Shown: piece by piece, positions 28,915-36,837 of the stretch
Numbering within the stretch: position 1 is the stretch's first letter
Layout of the letters: each line of letters begins with the position of its first letter
Assembly (NCBI GenBank): GCA_028692885.1
Contig: JAQUWM010000013.1
Location: 1-49,060, forward strand
Direction: 5' to 3'
From: Acetobacterium sp.
Lineage (GTDB): Bacteria > Bacillota > Clostridia > Eubacteriales > Eubacteriaceae
DNA length: 49,060 nt
Translations under genes and position numbers: made by a program
The notes under the pieces: model-generated
What the model saw: the letters and a program-made list of their open reading frames with translations, nothing else
What the model was told of the DNA's origin: nothing
Databases searched by the model: none

Positions 28915-29892
28915 TTAATCATTATATATATCAACAAGTTTACCAGTGCTATCATATAACTCCGCCGGATCACTCTTGCTGTTGTTCCAGGTACCACCGC
29001 CATCGAGCCAATGAAAATCGATACCTGAATTAGTGCCTGAATCGCCAACCTTAACCGAGGCACCTGTTGCTAAATTAAAGTCTGGAAAGGTAAACGTCTG
29101 ATTACCTAAAACCGAGACAATTTTCCAACCGGTCAGGTCAACCGCATTGGCACTCAAATTTTCGATGACAATATATTCAGCCTTTTTATCCAGTGCGCTA
29201 ATGGTGACATCGGTACTGTCCTGGCTATTTTCTGATGTGATCCCAAGTGCTTGATTCACTTCATCGGGATTGACATTATCAAATTCATCATTAATCACAT
29301 TTCCTTTCAATGTATAGGTAAAACTATAATGGCTGGGGATCTGGGTCGACATCGACGGATAAGTGATCACCGCCGTAAAATCGGTACAGCCACCGGCATC
29401 GCGAATGACCTTTTCCATGTATGCTTGATCACCATGTCGATTAAGGGTACTATCTTGTGGTGTGATATTATAAGCATTGGAAACACCACCAAGTGAATCG
29501 GCGATGATATGGCCCTCATCCAGAGTTGGGCTTTCAACGCCGGGTACCTTTGCCTCATCGGGATAATATCTTCCCGTTTCTAGGACTGGTTCGTTATCAT
29601 CATCCTGTAAAATAATTTTTGCCGCCGTAACCTTAATCAATTGCCCATATTCATTGGTAAAAGCATAATACTCGCGATCACCAAAACCAATGTCAACCAC
29701 AACATTGGGCTCTCGTTGTCCCGATAAATCCCCACCATCGACTTCAATCAGTGTATATCCTTCAAAATCCGGTTTATTTAGGGCATCAAGCCCACTACAA
29801 CCGGAAAAGATAAATAAAGATAGTAATATCAACGACAGTACAACGGCTTCTTTACCTGGTATGTGTTTGCTCAACTCTTTAATTTTTGACAT
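28915..29892 (-). CDS. Lipoprotein DNA/RNA non-specific endonuclease with C-terminal lamin-tail domain
   Basis: A 325-residue exported protein. Residues 1-32 are a signal with lipobox IFSGC (C32). The nuclease core has the degenerate DRGH-like motif DEGHIIAD (H128), followed by N142 in NITPQD and N151, as in NucA/beta-beta-alpha-metal nucleases. Residues ~225-325 form a lamin-tail-like beta domain: AEYIVIENLSANAVDLTGWKIVS...FTFPDFNLATGASVKV. A surface-anchored nuclease for scavenging or digesting DNA fits. I chose the ATG at 29892 because of GAGGA upstream; the frame extends 9 codons further. A frameshifted copy of the tail domain lies at 33390-33759. Confidence 0.82.
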   Translation of the reverse strand: MSKIKELSKHIPGKEAVVLSLILLSLFIFSGCSGLDALNKPDFEGYTLIEVDGGDLSGQREPNVVVDIGFGDREYYAFTNEYGQLIKVTAAKIILQDDDNEPVLETGRYYPDEAKVPGVESPTLDEGHIIADSLGGVSNAYNITPQDSTLNRHGDQAYMEKVIRDAGGCTDFTAVITYPSMSTQIPSHYSFTYTLKGNVINDEFDNVNPDEVNQALGITSENSQDSTDVTISALDKKAEYIVIENLSANAVDLTGWKIVSVLGNQTFTFPDFNLATGASVKVGDSGTNSGIDFHWLDGGGTWNNSKSDPAELYDSTGKLVDIYND

Positions 29893-29997
29893 TTTTTGTT
29901 TCCTCTTTTCAATTATCATTTTTCAATCTATCGATTTCTGATTTTTGCTTTTAATTGGGTGACACTGCTCATAAGGTGGTGTCTAGGTACATAGTGG

Positions 29998-30093
29998 CTA
30001 ACAATTATCCTCGGCCAGCTTGTTAACCCGGTTGGGCGAACCCACCACCGCTTCCAGAAAGGCCTCGGTAAAACTTTCAGACAAACTCATCAT
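29998..30093 (-). CDS. Small ORF of 31 codons downstream of rhuM-like gene
   Basis: A short frame reading MMSLSESFTEAFLEAVVGSPNRVNKLAEDNC, starting at tandem ATGs preceded by GAGGG. It lies 78 bases downstream of the RhuM-like gene on the same strand. The peptide has an amphipathic look and a single terminal Cys. It could be a small protein, the truncated start of a lost gene, or chance. I recognise no family. Confidence 0.35.
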   Translation of the reverse strand: MMSLSESFTEAFLEAVVGSPNRVNKLAEDNC

Positions 30094-30171
30094 GCATCCC
30101 TCTTTTTCATCAACGATATTAAAACTTTTATCGCGTTTGACCTGTTTTGACAGGCGTATTAGTTCGTTTGG

Positions 30172-31188
30172 CTAGTCGCTTTCTGCGCCTTCAATCAAGC
30201 GATCAAAATCCGACTGGTAAGTTAGGTCCTGCTTCACCCGATATTTTTCAAATTCTGCGAGAGCTTTATTTTTAGCAATGGCAGCCGAGATTTTTCCGGC
30301 ATCACTGAGCACGTCACGATCGGTAAGTTTTAAAAATGCGTTCAGCCGTTCTTCCCAATCACTCATTGTCATCGGAATCTCTCGGAGGGCAAAATCTTCT
30401 GCCAGATCTAAATAACTATTAACCAAGCGGGCCAGCTGTGACATTTCTTTTTCGGTTAGATAATTTTTAGCCACCACTACATCAAATTTTTGAATCTTAC
30501 CAGCTGGTGCATCTTTCCAGGACATCAAGCCCATATTTTCTTTTTCGCTGTCCGCCCGGTTATAAATCGTCTCAGCCGCCGTTTCCTGATGAATCGCCCA
30601 ATGAAGTTTATTTTGAACGGTGGCGAAAAAACGTTTGGTCGTGGCAGCACTTCTGTCATAATCAAGGCTGGTCGCATAAATATCTGTAATTTTTTGATAA
30701 AAACGTCTTTCACTCAAACGAATTTCACGAATCCGCTCCAATTGCTCTTCGAAGTAATCCTTCGTTAGCATCGTCCCATTATTTTTTAACCGTTCATCGT
30801 CCATAACATAAGCTTTGATGGTAAATTCCTTAACTATTTCAGTCGCCCATTTCCGAAATTGAACGGCTTTTTCAGAATTCACTTTATAACCAACCGCAAT
30901 AATCGCCGATAAGTTATAATGCTTGGTATTGTAGTTTTTGCCGTCTGATCCAGTTATTCGAAAATTTCGAATAACTGAATTTATATCAAGTTCATTATCA
31001 GAAAAAATCTTTTTTATGTGATAATTAATTGTGTGCGTTTCAACATTATACAGCACCCCCATCATTTTTTGCGATAACCAAACATCTTCATCAGCATAGA
31101 CTGCATTGACGTCACTTTCGCCGGTGGCGGTAATGAATGTCAGATATTCAGCGGCAGAACTGCGGATTATGTTATTCGTTTTGTCCAT
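30172..31188 (-). CDS. RhuM family (virulence RhuM-like) protein
   Basis: A 338-residue RhuM protein. The diagnostic N-terminal part is VWLSQKMMGVLYNVETHTINYHIKKIFSDNELDINSVIRNFRITGSDGKNYNTKHYNLSAIIAVGYKVNSEKAVQFRKWAT. The C-terminal half has YFEEQLERIREIRLSERRFYQKITDIYATSLDYD and later LVNSYLDLAEDFA. The family takes its name from a Salmonella pathogenicity-island gene. It has a predicted DNA-binding, Bro/KilA-N-like N-terminus, is spread by horizontal transfer and has no settled function. I chose the ATG at 31188, directly after AAAGGAGA; the frame is open 30 more codons upstream. A tandem 10-bp repeat overlaps the start region. Confidence 0.85.
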   Translation of the reverse strand: MDKTNNIIRSSAAEYLTFITATGESDVNAVYADEDVWLSQKMMGVLYNVETHTINYHIKKIFSDNELDINSVIRNFRITGSDGKNYNTKHYNLSAIIAVGYKVNSEKAVQFRKWATEIVKEFTIKAYVMDDERLKNNGTMLTKDYFEEQLERIREIRLSERRFYQKITDIYATSLDYDRSAATTKRFFATVQNKLHWAIHQETAAETIYNRADSEKENMGLMSWKDAPAGKIQKFDVVVAKNYLTEKEMSQLARLVNSYLDLAEDFALREIPMTMSDWEERLNAFLKLTDRDVLSDAGKISAAIAKNKALAEFEKYRVKQDLTYQSDFDRLIEGAESD

Positions 31189-31197
31189 TTTGTCTCC

Positions 31198-31217
31198 TTT
31201 CGATCGGTTTCGATCGG
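31198..31217. repeat. Tandem 10-bp repeat just upstream of the rhuM-like gene
   Basis: TTTCGATCGG occurs twice in tandem (31198-31207 and 31208-31217); each unit contains the palindrome CGATCG. The first unit abuts the ribosome-binding site, so a protein bound here would block expression. Autoregulation by the RhuM-like protein is a guess. Confidence 0.65.
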
Positions 31218-31373
31218 GTGATTTGTTTTCACCCGGAAAGCCCAGTGCTGATGAGCATGGTTTCTCAATTAACATCAATTAAGCAATGTTATTGGTCCGA
31301 ACCATCTGGTGAAGATACTGAAAACGCATTATCTTCAATATGGTCTTTAACTGATCTGCCTACTGGCGATTGG

Positions 31374-32009
31374 TCACTGATAAATAGTAAAATTTGGTTT
31401 TACTTTGGCAATAGTCGCTGGGGAAATCGGATGATCATATCCATTTGCAGTATAGCGTATCATAATGTTATTGGCTGCGATTCGCTCTTTTGAAAAATAT
31501 TCAATGTGATACTTAATGATTGGGATCTTCATCAGTTCAAGCCAACCATTATAAACACCATCGATAAAAGCCTGGCGCCACTCTGAGATGCGTCCAATCA
31601 GTACACAGCCATGAATCTGCTCTTTTTCAATCACAAGTGAGAAGGCACCATTTTCGAGATGGGGTTCAAAGGGGTAGGTTCGGCATTGAATGGGACGATG
31701 ATCTCTCAGGCAACCTTCGGCCAAATGGCAATAGATATAAAAATATTTCTTAATTTTAGGGGGCATATTGTAGTGCAGATGACGGTGCAGATCGTAATCT
31801 GCAACGACCTCACATTGCATATATTCATATTCAAGGGGTAATAAATACATGCCCAATCGCTTACCATCAACGTCGTTACGGCGGCAACAATGATAGCCAC
31901 ATCGTTCACCACAATTACCCACGATGATCGCTTCATCCATCAAATGATAGGCTTTTTTAAAAATTGCTTGATAGTCCATTCTCATTGATTTTTTATTTTT
32001 ATCTGTCAC
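31374..32009 (-). CDS. Cysteine-rich YkgJ-like putative metal/Fe-S cluster protein
   Basis: A 211-residue protein with the arrangement NCGERCGYHCCRRND near residues 32-46, GMYLLPLEYEYM near 53, and EGCLRDHRPIQCRTYPFEPH near residues 98-117. The cluster of cysteines before 'YP' is the signature of the YkgJ/CxxCxxCC family thought to bind zinc or an Fe-S cluster. The function is unknown. It starts at GTG (32009) preceded by GGAG. There are 185 bases to the RhuM-like start, so co-transcription is possible. Confidence 0.75.
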   Translation of the reverse strand: MTDKNKKSMRMDYQAIFKKAYHLMDEAIIVGNCGERCGYHCCRRNDVDGKRLGMYLLPLEYEYMQCEVVADYDLHRHLHYNMPPKIKKYFYIYCHLAEGCLRDHRPIQCRTYPFEPHLENGAFSLVIEKEQIHGCVLIGRISEWRQAFIDGVYNGWLELMKIPIIKYHIEYFSKERIAANNIMIRYTANGYDHPISPATIAKVKPNFTIYQ

Positions 32010-32489
32010 TTGTGCTCCGATCTTTTAAATCCATAAAAATTTTCTTCGCCTACTCCTGCGTAACTCTTCGCCAAGGCGAAGTTAAGTGGGGCTGGCACCG
32101 GCGTCTTAGACAGCCGGGTTGGTTTTTCTATGCCCAAAAATCCCAGTGCTGATTTGTATCACTCCCAACCACTAGTTATACCCAAAAAGTTAAATGACAG
32201 GGATTACTGAGTCCTCGACTATCGTTATGGCTTTCTTACTTGAAGTTGAATGGGTCTGGCTACTTGCTGAAGCATTAAGTCTATGAATATGTTCTAATTA
32301 GGACTGGTCAGTTTGAGAAGAATACATTTTATAATGTGGTGTCTAGTACATATTTTCAATAACTCGTGCATCTATATGTGTAACGAAACCAAATAATTAA
32401 TCTTTCCCTTCCTGATCAATCTTCACCTTTTTACCATATAATTGCATCTCAAAAAACTTCTATAGCTATAACGTTTTCATAAAATTCTA
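32010..32489. other. Gene-free region upstream of the aquaporin gene
   Basis: About 480 bases without a supportable ORF. It contains a CTTCGCC / GGCGAAG hairpin near 32067-32082 and a CCGGC / GCCGG hairpin near 32099-32118 followed by GGTTTTTC. A short sequence reading GTGGTGTCTAGTACAT near 32338-32353 recurs elsewhere in the accessory region (for example GTGGTGTCTAGGTACATA near 29976-29993). It looks like decayed sequence. Confidence 0.45.
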
Positions 32490-32517
32490 TTGCTTTGATG
32501 CTATAAAATGTTATAAT
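32490..32517 (+). promoter_or_regulatory. Promoter of the aquaporin gene
   Basis: TTGCTT (32490-32495) and a perfect TATAAT (32512-32517) with a 16-base spacer, about 33 bases upstream of the ATG. Confidence 0.7.
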
Positions 32518-32550
32518 ATTTATGATAAATACTAACAAGGAGGATTTTTA

Positions 32551-33249
32551 ATGAATACGAAAAAGTATCTATCTGAATTTATCGGCACCGCTGTTCTTGT
32601 TATCATGGGCTGCGGCACAGCGATGTTGGTCGGCACTGATGCAGCCAATGGATCCGGATACATTCTGACGGCATTGGCCTTCGGTCTGGTTATTGTCGGC
32701 ATGGCTTACTGTGTTGGGAATATTTCGGGTTGCCATATCAACCCTGCTGTTTCACTTAGCGTTCTCATGACCGGTGGTATAACTGTTTCTGAGTTTATCG
32801 GATATGTAATCTCCCAATGCTTAGGTGCTCTGGCCGGTGCAGGCATCCTAGCTGCAATCTTTAATCTGGGTGGCGTTCTCGACATGACCGGCGGCTTTGG
32901 CTCTAATGGTTTGTCTGGAGTCAACGGCAGTGTGAGTGCTGGCCTATTGGTAGAAATCGTTTTAACCTTTATCTTTGCTATGACGATCCTCGGAGTAACC
33001 AGCAAAAAGGCTGGGCATGGTTCCTTTGGTGGTTTGATTATCGGCCTAACTCTGGTTCTGGTTCATATCCTGGGTATCGGCTTGACTGGTACTTCTGTCA
33101 ACCCGGCTCGTAGTATTGGACCTGCTATCGTTGCCGCCTTAGCCGGTAATACCGCCCCGATTACTTCTATTTGGATATTTATCATCGCTCCACTTGTTGG
33201 TGCTGCCTTGGCTGCTGTTGTATACAACTATCTGGAAAGCAGCAAATAA
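32551..33249 (+). CDS. aqpZ: Aquaporin Z (MIP family water channel)
   Basis: A 232-residue six-helix MIP channel. The two NPA motifs are at residues 64-66 (CHINPAVS) and 184-186 (TSVNPARS). The constriction residues read F44, H172, T181 and R187, the water-selective AqpZ set rather than the wider glycerol-facilitator set. The channel should move water across the cytoplasmic membrane. It is preceded by AAGGAGG and its own promoter and followed by a strong terminator, so it is a single-gene unit. Confidence 0.93.
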   Translation: MNTKKYLSEFIGTAVLVIMGCGTAMLVGTDAANGSGYILTALAFGLVIVGMAYCVGNISGCHINPAVSLSVLMTGGITVSEFIGYVISQCLGALAGAGILAAIFNLGGVLDMTGGFGSNGLSGVNGSVSAGLLVEIVLTFIFAMTILGVTSKKAGHGSFGGLIIGLTLVLVHILGIGLTGTSVNPARSIGPAIVAALAGNTAPITSIWIFIIAPLVGAALAAVVYNYLESSK

Positions 33250-33313
33250 CAACAAAACTTACATGATACGGGGACGTTTGGTTTCTTAATTTAGTTGTCG
33301 CTATCCTCAAAAG

Positions 33314-33360
33314 CACCTTTTTGTAGCTTCATAGATTGCTACAAAAAGGTGTTTATTTAT
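33314..33360 (+). terminator. Terminator of aqpZ
   Basis: A perfect 14-bp stem CACCTTTTTGTAGC / GCTACAAAAAGGTG with a 10-base loop, followed by TTTATTTAT. Confidence 0.88.
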
Positions 33361-33389
33361 GATTTCGTAAGTTTAAGTTGGTCTCAGAT

Positions 33390-33759
33390 GCATACAGACT
33401 TCCATTTAATCATTATATACATCAACAAGTTTGCCAGTGTTATCATATAACTCCGCCGGATCACTCTTGCTGTTATTCCAGGTACCACCGCCATCGAGCC
33501 AATGAAAATTGATGCCTGAATTATTGGCTGAATCACGAACTTTTACCGAGGCACCTGTTGCTAAACTAAAGGCCGGAAAGGTAAATGACTGATTACCTAA
33601 AACTGCGATATATTTCCAACCAGTCGCGTCAGCCGCATTGGCACTCGAATTTTCGATGCATAATATATTTGGTCTTTTTATCCAGTGCGCTAATAATGAC
33701 ACCAGAGTTGTCCTGTCCATTTTGAGTGGTGATTCCAAGTGCTTGATTTACTTCATCGC
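33390..33759 (-). pseudogene. Frameshifted duplicate of the lamin-tail end of the lipoprotein nuclease gene
   Basis: This stretch is a near copy of the 3' end of the gene at 28915-29892, including some flank beyond the stop. The frame opens as DEVNQALGITTQNGQDNSGVIISALDKKTKYIM; near 33660 a one-base insertion relative to the parent shifts the frame, and the remainder continues in another frame as IENSSANAADATGWKYIAVLGNQSFTF. Homology starts abruptly at about 33759, directly next to a dispersed-repeat copy. The nuclease domain and signal peptide are missing, so it is a non-functional fragment. Confidence 0.88.
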
Positions 33760-33760
33760 G

Positions 33761-33828
33761 TAATTACCAGTTCAATTTACACTCCATAATATTTTCCCCT
33801 TAAGAACTTTATTCTGTGTTTAATATAA
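33761..33828 (-). repeat. Dispersed repeat family, copy 3 (shortened)
   Basis: TAATTACCAGTTC, ATAATATTT and AAGAACTTTATTC occur here in the same order as in 34609-34696, but about 27 bases of the middle are missing. It abuts the break in the nuclease-tail pseudogene. Confidence 0.75.
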
Positions 33829-34073
33829 GTTGGTGTCAGGTATATAAGTTTTTCTAAGGATACTTCACATCGCATCGGACTGTTATTTTAATTTTTTAAT
33901 CTCAAAAATTAAGTGTGGCTGGCATGGTTAGCAAGCCCTGACCATTTTTAACGTTATCTATTTATTATACGCCTTTGCCATCAAAAAAACTATTCCTAAT
34001 TCGATTTTTTCGCCATGCTTATTCTCCATATTCATCTTACTTGACATCTGTCAAAGACTTGTCCGGATTAACA
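33829..34073. other. Non-coding stretch
   Basis: Contains the short motif AAGTTGGTGTCAGGTATATAAG (about 33826-33847), related to short sequences near 27015, 28875, 29975 and 33370. I see no gene, RNA or clear regulatory structure in the rest. Confidence 0.4.
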
Positions 34074-34101
34074 CAAAAACCCCGCCTGCAAAGTGGCGGG
34101 G
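34074..34101 (-). terminator. Strong minus-strand intrinsic terminator
   Basis: CCCCGCC / GGCGGGG stem (34080-34101) with an 8-base loop and T-run on the minus strand. It would end a ~310-nt transcript from the promoter at 34396-34425. Confidence 0.85.
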
Positions 34102-34249
34102 CATTGTTGGTAACTTCTCCAAATATGTTAATTAGACAGGCCGCTCCAACATATCGAGTATCCGATTCCAATGTGGTATTGTAGTTCAAGGGAAAGGTCA
34201 TGCTGAATTTAATCGGGGTCCGATCTGATAAATCCAATTTTTCTCCCTC

Positions 34250-34384
34250 TCACTTTTTTCGCAAACCATAACGCGTATTTTTTCCTCTTCCCACCGTTTC
34301 CAGGAGGCCATTGCTCACCAGCTTTTTCAGGTACCGGCCAGTGGCTGTTTGGCTCAGTGCCAGAGCCGTTTCAACCTCTAATCT
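34250..34384 (-). pseudogene. Remnant of a winged-helix DNA-binding domain
   Basis: The minus-strand frame reads LEVETALALSQTATGRYLKKLVSNGLLETVGRGKNTRYGLRKK and stops at 34250. This resembles the C-terminal winged helix of AlbA_2/ATP-binding or other regulators (recognition helix, then wing 'GRGKNTRY'). No start codon with a ribosome-binding site lies in frame upstream; a stop occurs shortly before. It is most simply the tail of a lost gene left behind the promoter at 34396. A further 66-codon frame (34037-34237, TTG start) follows, but it runs through the terminator and is not convincing. Confidence 0.55.
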
Positions 34385-34395
34385 TTCTCACCTTT

Positions 34396-34425
34396 ATTCT
34401 AACCGATTCTAACCGATCTTGTCAA
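34396..34425 (-). promoter_or_regulatory. Promoter with internal tandem repeat
   Basis: TTGACA (34420-34425) and TAGAAT (34396-34401) on the minus strand with an 18-base spacer. The spacer and -10 contain two direct copies of a 10-base unit (TCGGTTAGAA), a typical operator position. Downstream is only the winged-helix remnant and then a terminator. Confidence 0.6.
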
Positions 34426-34536
34426 TCGCGTCTGTTAGTATTGTGCCAAATGTCACGGAATGACATGAAATCCACACGTCTGGGTTTTTCACTAATCAAA
34501 ACCGACGCATTTGGGGATTCTTTCCAATGTTATATA

Positions 34537-34696
34537 AGTTGACTTAACTATTTAACGTAGCGACGATCCGTGATGACCAAGGGGTCAGATCCTCGCCCGC
34601 ACACTGCTTAATTACCAGTTCGATTTACAAAATTCGTTAATTCGACTGTTATAGCATAATATTTCATCATCAAGAACTTTATTCCGTACTTAATAT
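34537..34696 (-). repeat. Dispersed repeat family, copy 2 (longest)
   Basis: About 160 bases. The 34537-34652 part matches 4653-4764 in inverted orientation and the 34609-34696 part matches 33761-33828. It includes GACCAAGGGGTCAGATCC and CCCGCACACTG. No ORF is present. Confidence 0.8.
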
Positions 34697-34762
34697 CGTA
34701 TTTTATTCGGGATGAAAAGTCAAAATATGGATCATGGCGACTGTGCCCCCAATCACCTCTTA

Positions 34763-34787
34763 GTTGATTTATTCAACCAAAATCAAC
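34763..34787. promoter_or_regulatory. Operator-like inverted repeat upstream of the XRE regulator
   Basis: GTTGATTT (34763-34770) and AAATCAAC (34780-34787), a perfect 8-bp pair 11 bases upstream of the -35 box, with a third half-site AAATCAA just after it. It is a candidate autoregulatory site. Confidence 0.5.
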
Positions 34788-34797
34788 TGCAAATCAA

Positions 34798-34826
34798 TTG
34801 TACTTTTTTGCAAAAGCTTTTATAAT
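34798..34826 (+). promoter_or_regulatory. Promoter of the XRE regulator / CPBP protease pair
   Basis: TTGTAC (34798-34803) and a perfect TATAAT (34821-34826) with a 17-base spacer, 17 bases before the start codon. Confidence 0.7.
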
Positions 34827-34843
34827 TATGGTGAGGTGATGAA

Positions 34844-35971
34844 ATGAAAGAAATTAATATTGGGAAAATCATTGTCGCTAAACGCCGCGAAAAGGGCCTG
34901 ACCCAAGAAGATCTGGCCGCTTATATTGGGGTGTCCAAGGCTTCGGTTTCTAAATGGGAAACCGGCCAGAGCTACCCGGATATAACCTTGCTGCCGCAAC
35001 TTGGTGCCTATTTTAATATCAGCATCGATGATCTGATGGGTTATTCTCCCCAGCTGACTGCAACCGACATCAAAAAACTATATCATCGGCTGGCTGATGA
35101 TTTTGCCGCCAAACCAGTGGCTGAGGTACTGGGCGAATGTCAGGCCATCATTAAAAAGTATTACTCCTGTTTTCCGCTGCTGTTGCAGATGGCGGTACTC
35201 CTGGCCAACCATCATATGCTGGCGACTGATCCAGAGACCGGCCAGGCACTGCTCAAAAATGCCGTTACCCTATGCCAGCGGATTAAAACCGAAAGTGATG
35301 ACATCAGCCTGGCTCGGGATGCCCTGGCGATTGAAGGCACCTGCTATCTGATGCTTAACCAGCCCACGCAGGTGATGGAACTGTTTGGTGAAACCATCCG
35401 CCCCTTCCCCACTGATACCGAAATGCTGGCCCAGGCCTATCAGATGGCAGGTAACCCGGATAAAGCCAAACAAGTGTTGCAGATCAGCATCTATCAACAT
35501 CTGCTGATGCTCGTTTCGACGGCGCCATCCTACCTGATCTTAAACGCCAGTGATCTTAACCGGGTCGAAACAATTTTAACCCGAACCCTGGGGGTAGCCA
35601 AACTTTATCAACTCGATACCCTCCATCCCAACACCATGGTACAGCTTTACTACGCAGCTGCCCAAGTCTATGCCATCCATCAGGACGCCGACACTGCACT
35701 TGCTTACCTGGCCGATTATACTGAGGTCTGCGTTTCTGATTTTTTCCCCTACAGCCTCCATGGCGACGATTATTTTGATGCCATCGAGCCCTGGTTTGCC
35801 GATTTTGACCTTGGTGTGGGCGCCCCTCGCAGTGACAGGGTAATTAAGCAAAGTATGTTAGATGGACTGATCGCCAACCCCCAGTTTGAATTTTTCAAAA
35901 CAGATCGACGCTTTCTAAAGCTGATTAAACAATTAGAAGAACATTTGAATAATAAAGGAGACACACAATGA
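34844..35971 (+). CDS. XRE-family regulator with TPR-like C-terminal domain
   Basis: A 375-residue protein. Residues ~5-60 form a Cro/C1 helix-turn-helix: IIVAKRREKGLTQEDLAAYIGVSKASVSKWETGQSYPDITLLPQLGAYFNISIDDLMGY. The remaining ~310 residues are helical and look like tetratricopeptide-type repeats, as in peptide-responsive regulators. AGGTGATGAAATG supplies the ribosome-binding site. Its stop overlaps the next gene's start by 4 bases (ATGA), so the two are translationally coupled. Regulation of, or by, the downstream protease is a reasonable inference. Confidence 0.88.
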   Translation: MKEINIGKIIVAKRREKGLTQEDLAAYIGVSKASVSKWETGQSYPDITLLPQLGAYFNISIDDLMGYSPQLTATDIKKLYHRLADDFAAKPVAEVLGECQAIIKKYYSCFPLLLQMAVLLANHHMLATDPETGQALLKNAVTLCQRIKTESDDISLARDALAIEGTCYLMLNQPTQVMELFGETIRPFPTDTEMLAQAYQMAGNPDKAKQVLQISIYQHLLMLVSTAPSYLILNASDLNRVETILTRTLGVAKLYQLDTLHPNTMVQLYYAAAQVYAIHQDADTALAYLADYTEVCVSDFFPYSLHGDDYFDAIEPWFADFDLGVGAPRSDRVIKQSMLDGLIANPQFEFFKTDRRFLKLIKQLEEHLNNKGDTQ

Positions 35972-36837
35972 AACGAATTGGACTATTTTTAGGGATAACT
36001 TTTTTCCTAACCTGGAGCCTCGAATTCGCCTTAATGGCCAATGGTGGACTGACCAGTAATTATGCCATCCTGGTACTTTCGGCGGTGATGCTAATGCCGG
36101 CTCTTGCAGTGGTGGCGACCCGGCTAATTACCAAAGAAGGGTTTAAAAATTTTGGTTTAAAGCCCAACTTTAAAGGTAATCTCCGCTATTATCTGGCGGC
36201 CTGGTTTGGCCCGGCGCTGCTGATTGCTTTGGGCGCGCTAATCTATTTTCTGCTGTTTCCCAGTCAGTTTGACCCCACCATGAGTCAAATGGCCGAGCTC
36301 TATGCCGCCCAGGGACTTGATCTACCTGAAGGCGCCTTGTTAACGATCATGATCACCCAAGTGGCACTGGGCATTTTTTTAAGTCCACTACTAAACATTA
36401 TTACCACCTCCGGTGAGGAAATTGGCTGGCGCGGTTATCTGCTGCCAAAGCTGATGGAAATGTACAGTCCCCGGGTTGCAATTGTCATTTCCGGAATCAT
36501 CTGGGGTTTATGGCATGCCCCCATCATTGCTATGGGTCATAATTACGGCACCGGCTATCCCAGCGCACCCTGGGGTGGGATTCTGGCGATGGTTTGCTTT
36601 TGTTTAGCGATTGGTTCCTTTTTCTCATTGTTGGCCATTCGCGCCAAAAGCTTTTTACCAGCCTCGATCGCCCATGGTTCCCTGAACGGATTTGCCGCTA
36701 TTGCCATCTGGTTTACCCTGGGAAGCCCCAGCCCCTTTATCGGCCCCTCACCGACTGGGATCATCGGCGGGATCGGCTTGATTGTGGTCGGAATCCTTTC
36801 TTTTATCTGGGTTGGCAACAAAAGCACCGTATTATGA
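35968..36837 (+). CDS. CPBP-family intramembrane glutamic protease (CAAX-like, Abi)
   Basis: A 289-residue multi-pass membrane protein. The family motifs are present: EEIGWRGYLLPKL (motif 1, EExxxR), then WGLWHAPIIAMG (motif 2, FxxxH-like), and AHGSLNGF (motif 3, HxxxN/D). At least six hydrophobic segments are visible. Bacterial CPBP proteases are linked to bacteriocin maturation or self-immunity and to other processing. The start overlaps the stop of the XRE/TPR regulator. AAAGGAG lies upstream. Confidence 0.9.
   Translation: MKRIGLFLGITFFLTWSLEFALMANGGLTSNYAILVLSAVMLMPALAVVATRLITKEGFKNFGLKPNFKGNLRYYLAAWFGPALLIALGALIYFLLFPSQFDPTMSQMAELYAAQGLDLPEGALLTIMITQVALGIFLSPLLNIITTSGEEIGWRGYLLPKLMEMYSPRVAIVISGIIWGLWHAPIIAMGHNYGTGYPSAPWGGILAMVCFCLAIGSFFSLLAIRAKSFLPASIAHGSLNGFAAIAIWFTLGSPSPFIGPSPTGIIGGIGLIVVGILSFIWVGNKSTVL

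Noticed and set aside
34037-34237. A 66-codon minus-strand ORF starting with TTG
   Set aside because: It reads through a strong intrinsic terminator and has no recognisable family.
34441-34560. Possible insertion-sequence remnant
   Set aside because: Only a short ATGTCA/TGACAT pair is present; there is no transposase-like frame or end.
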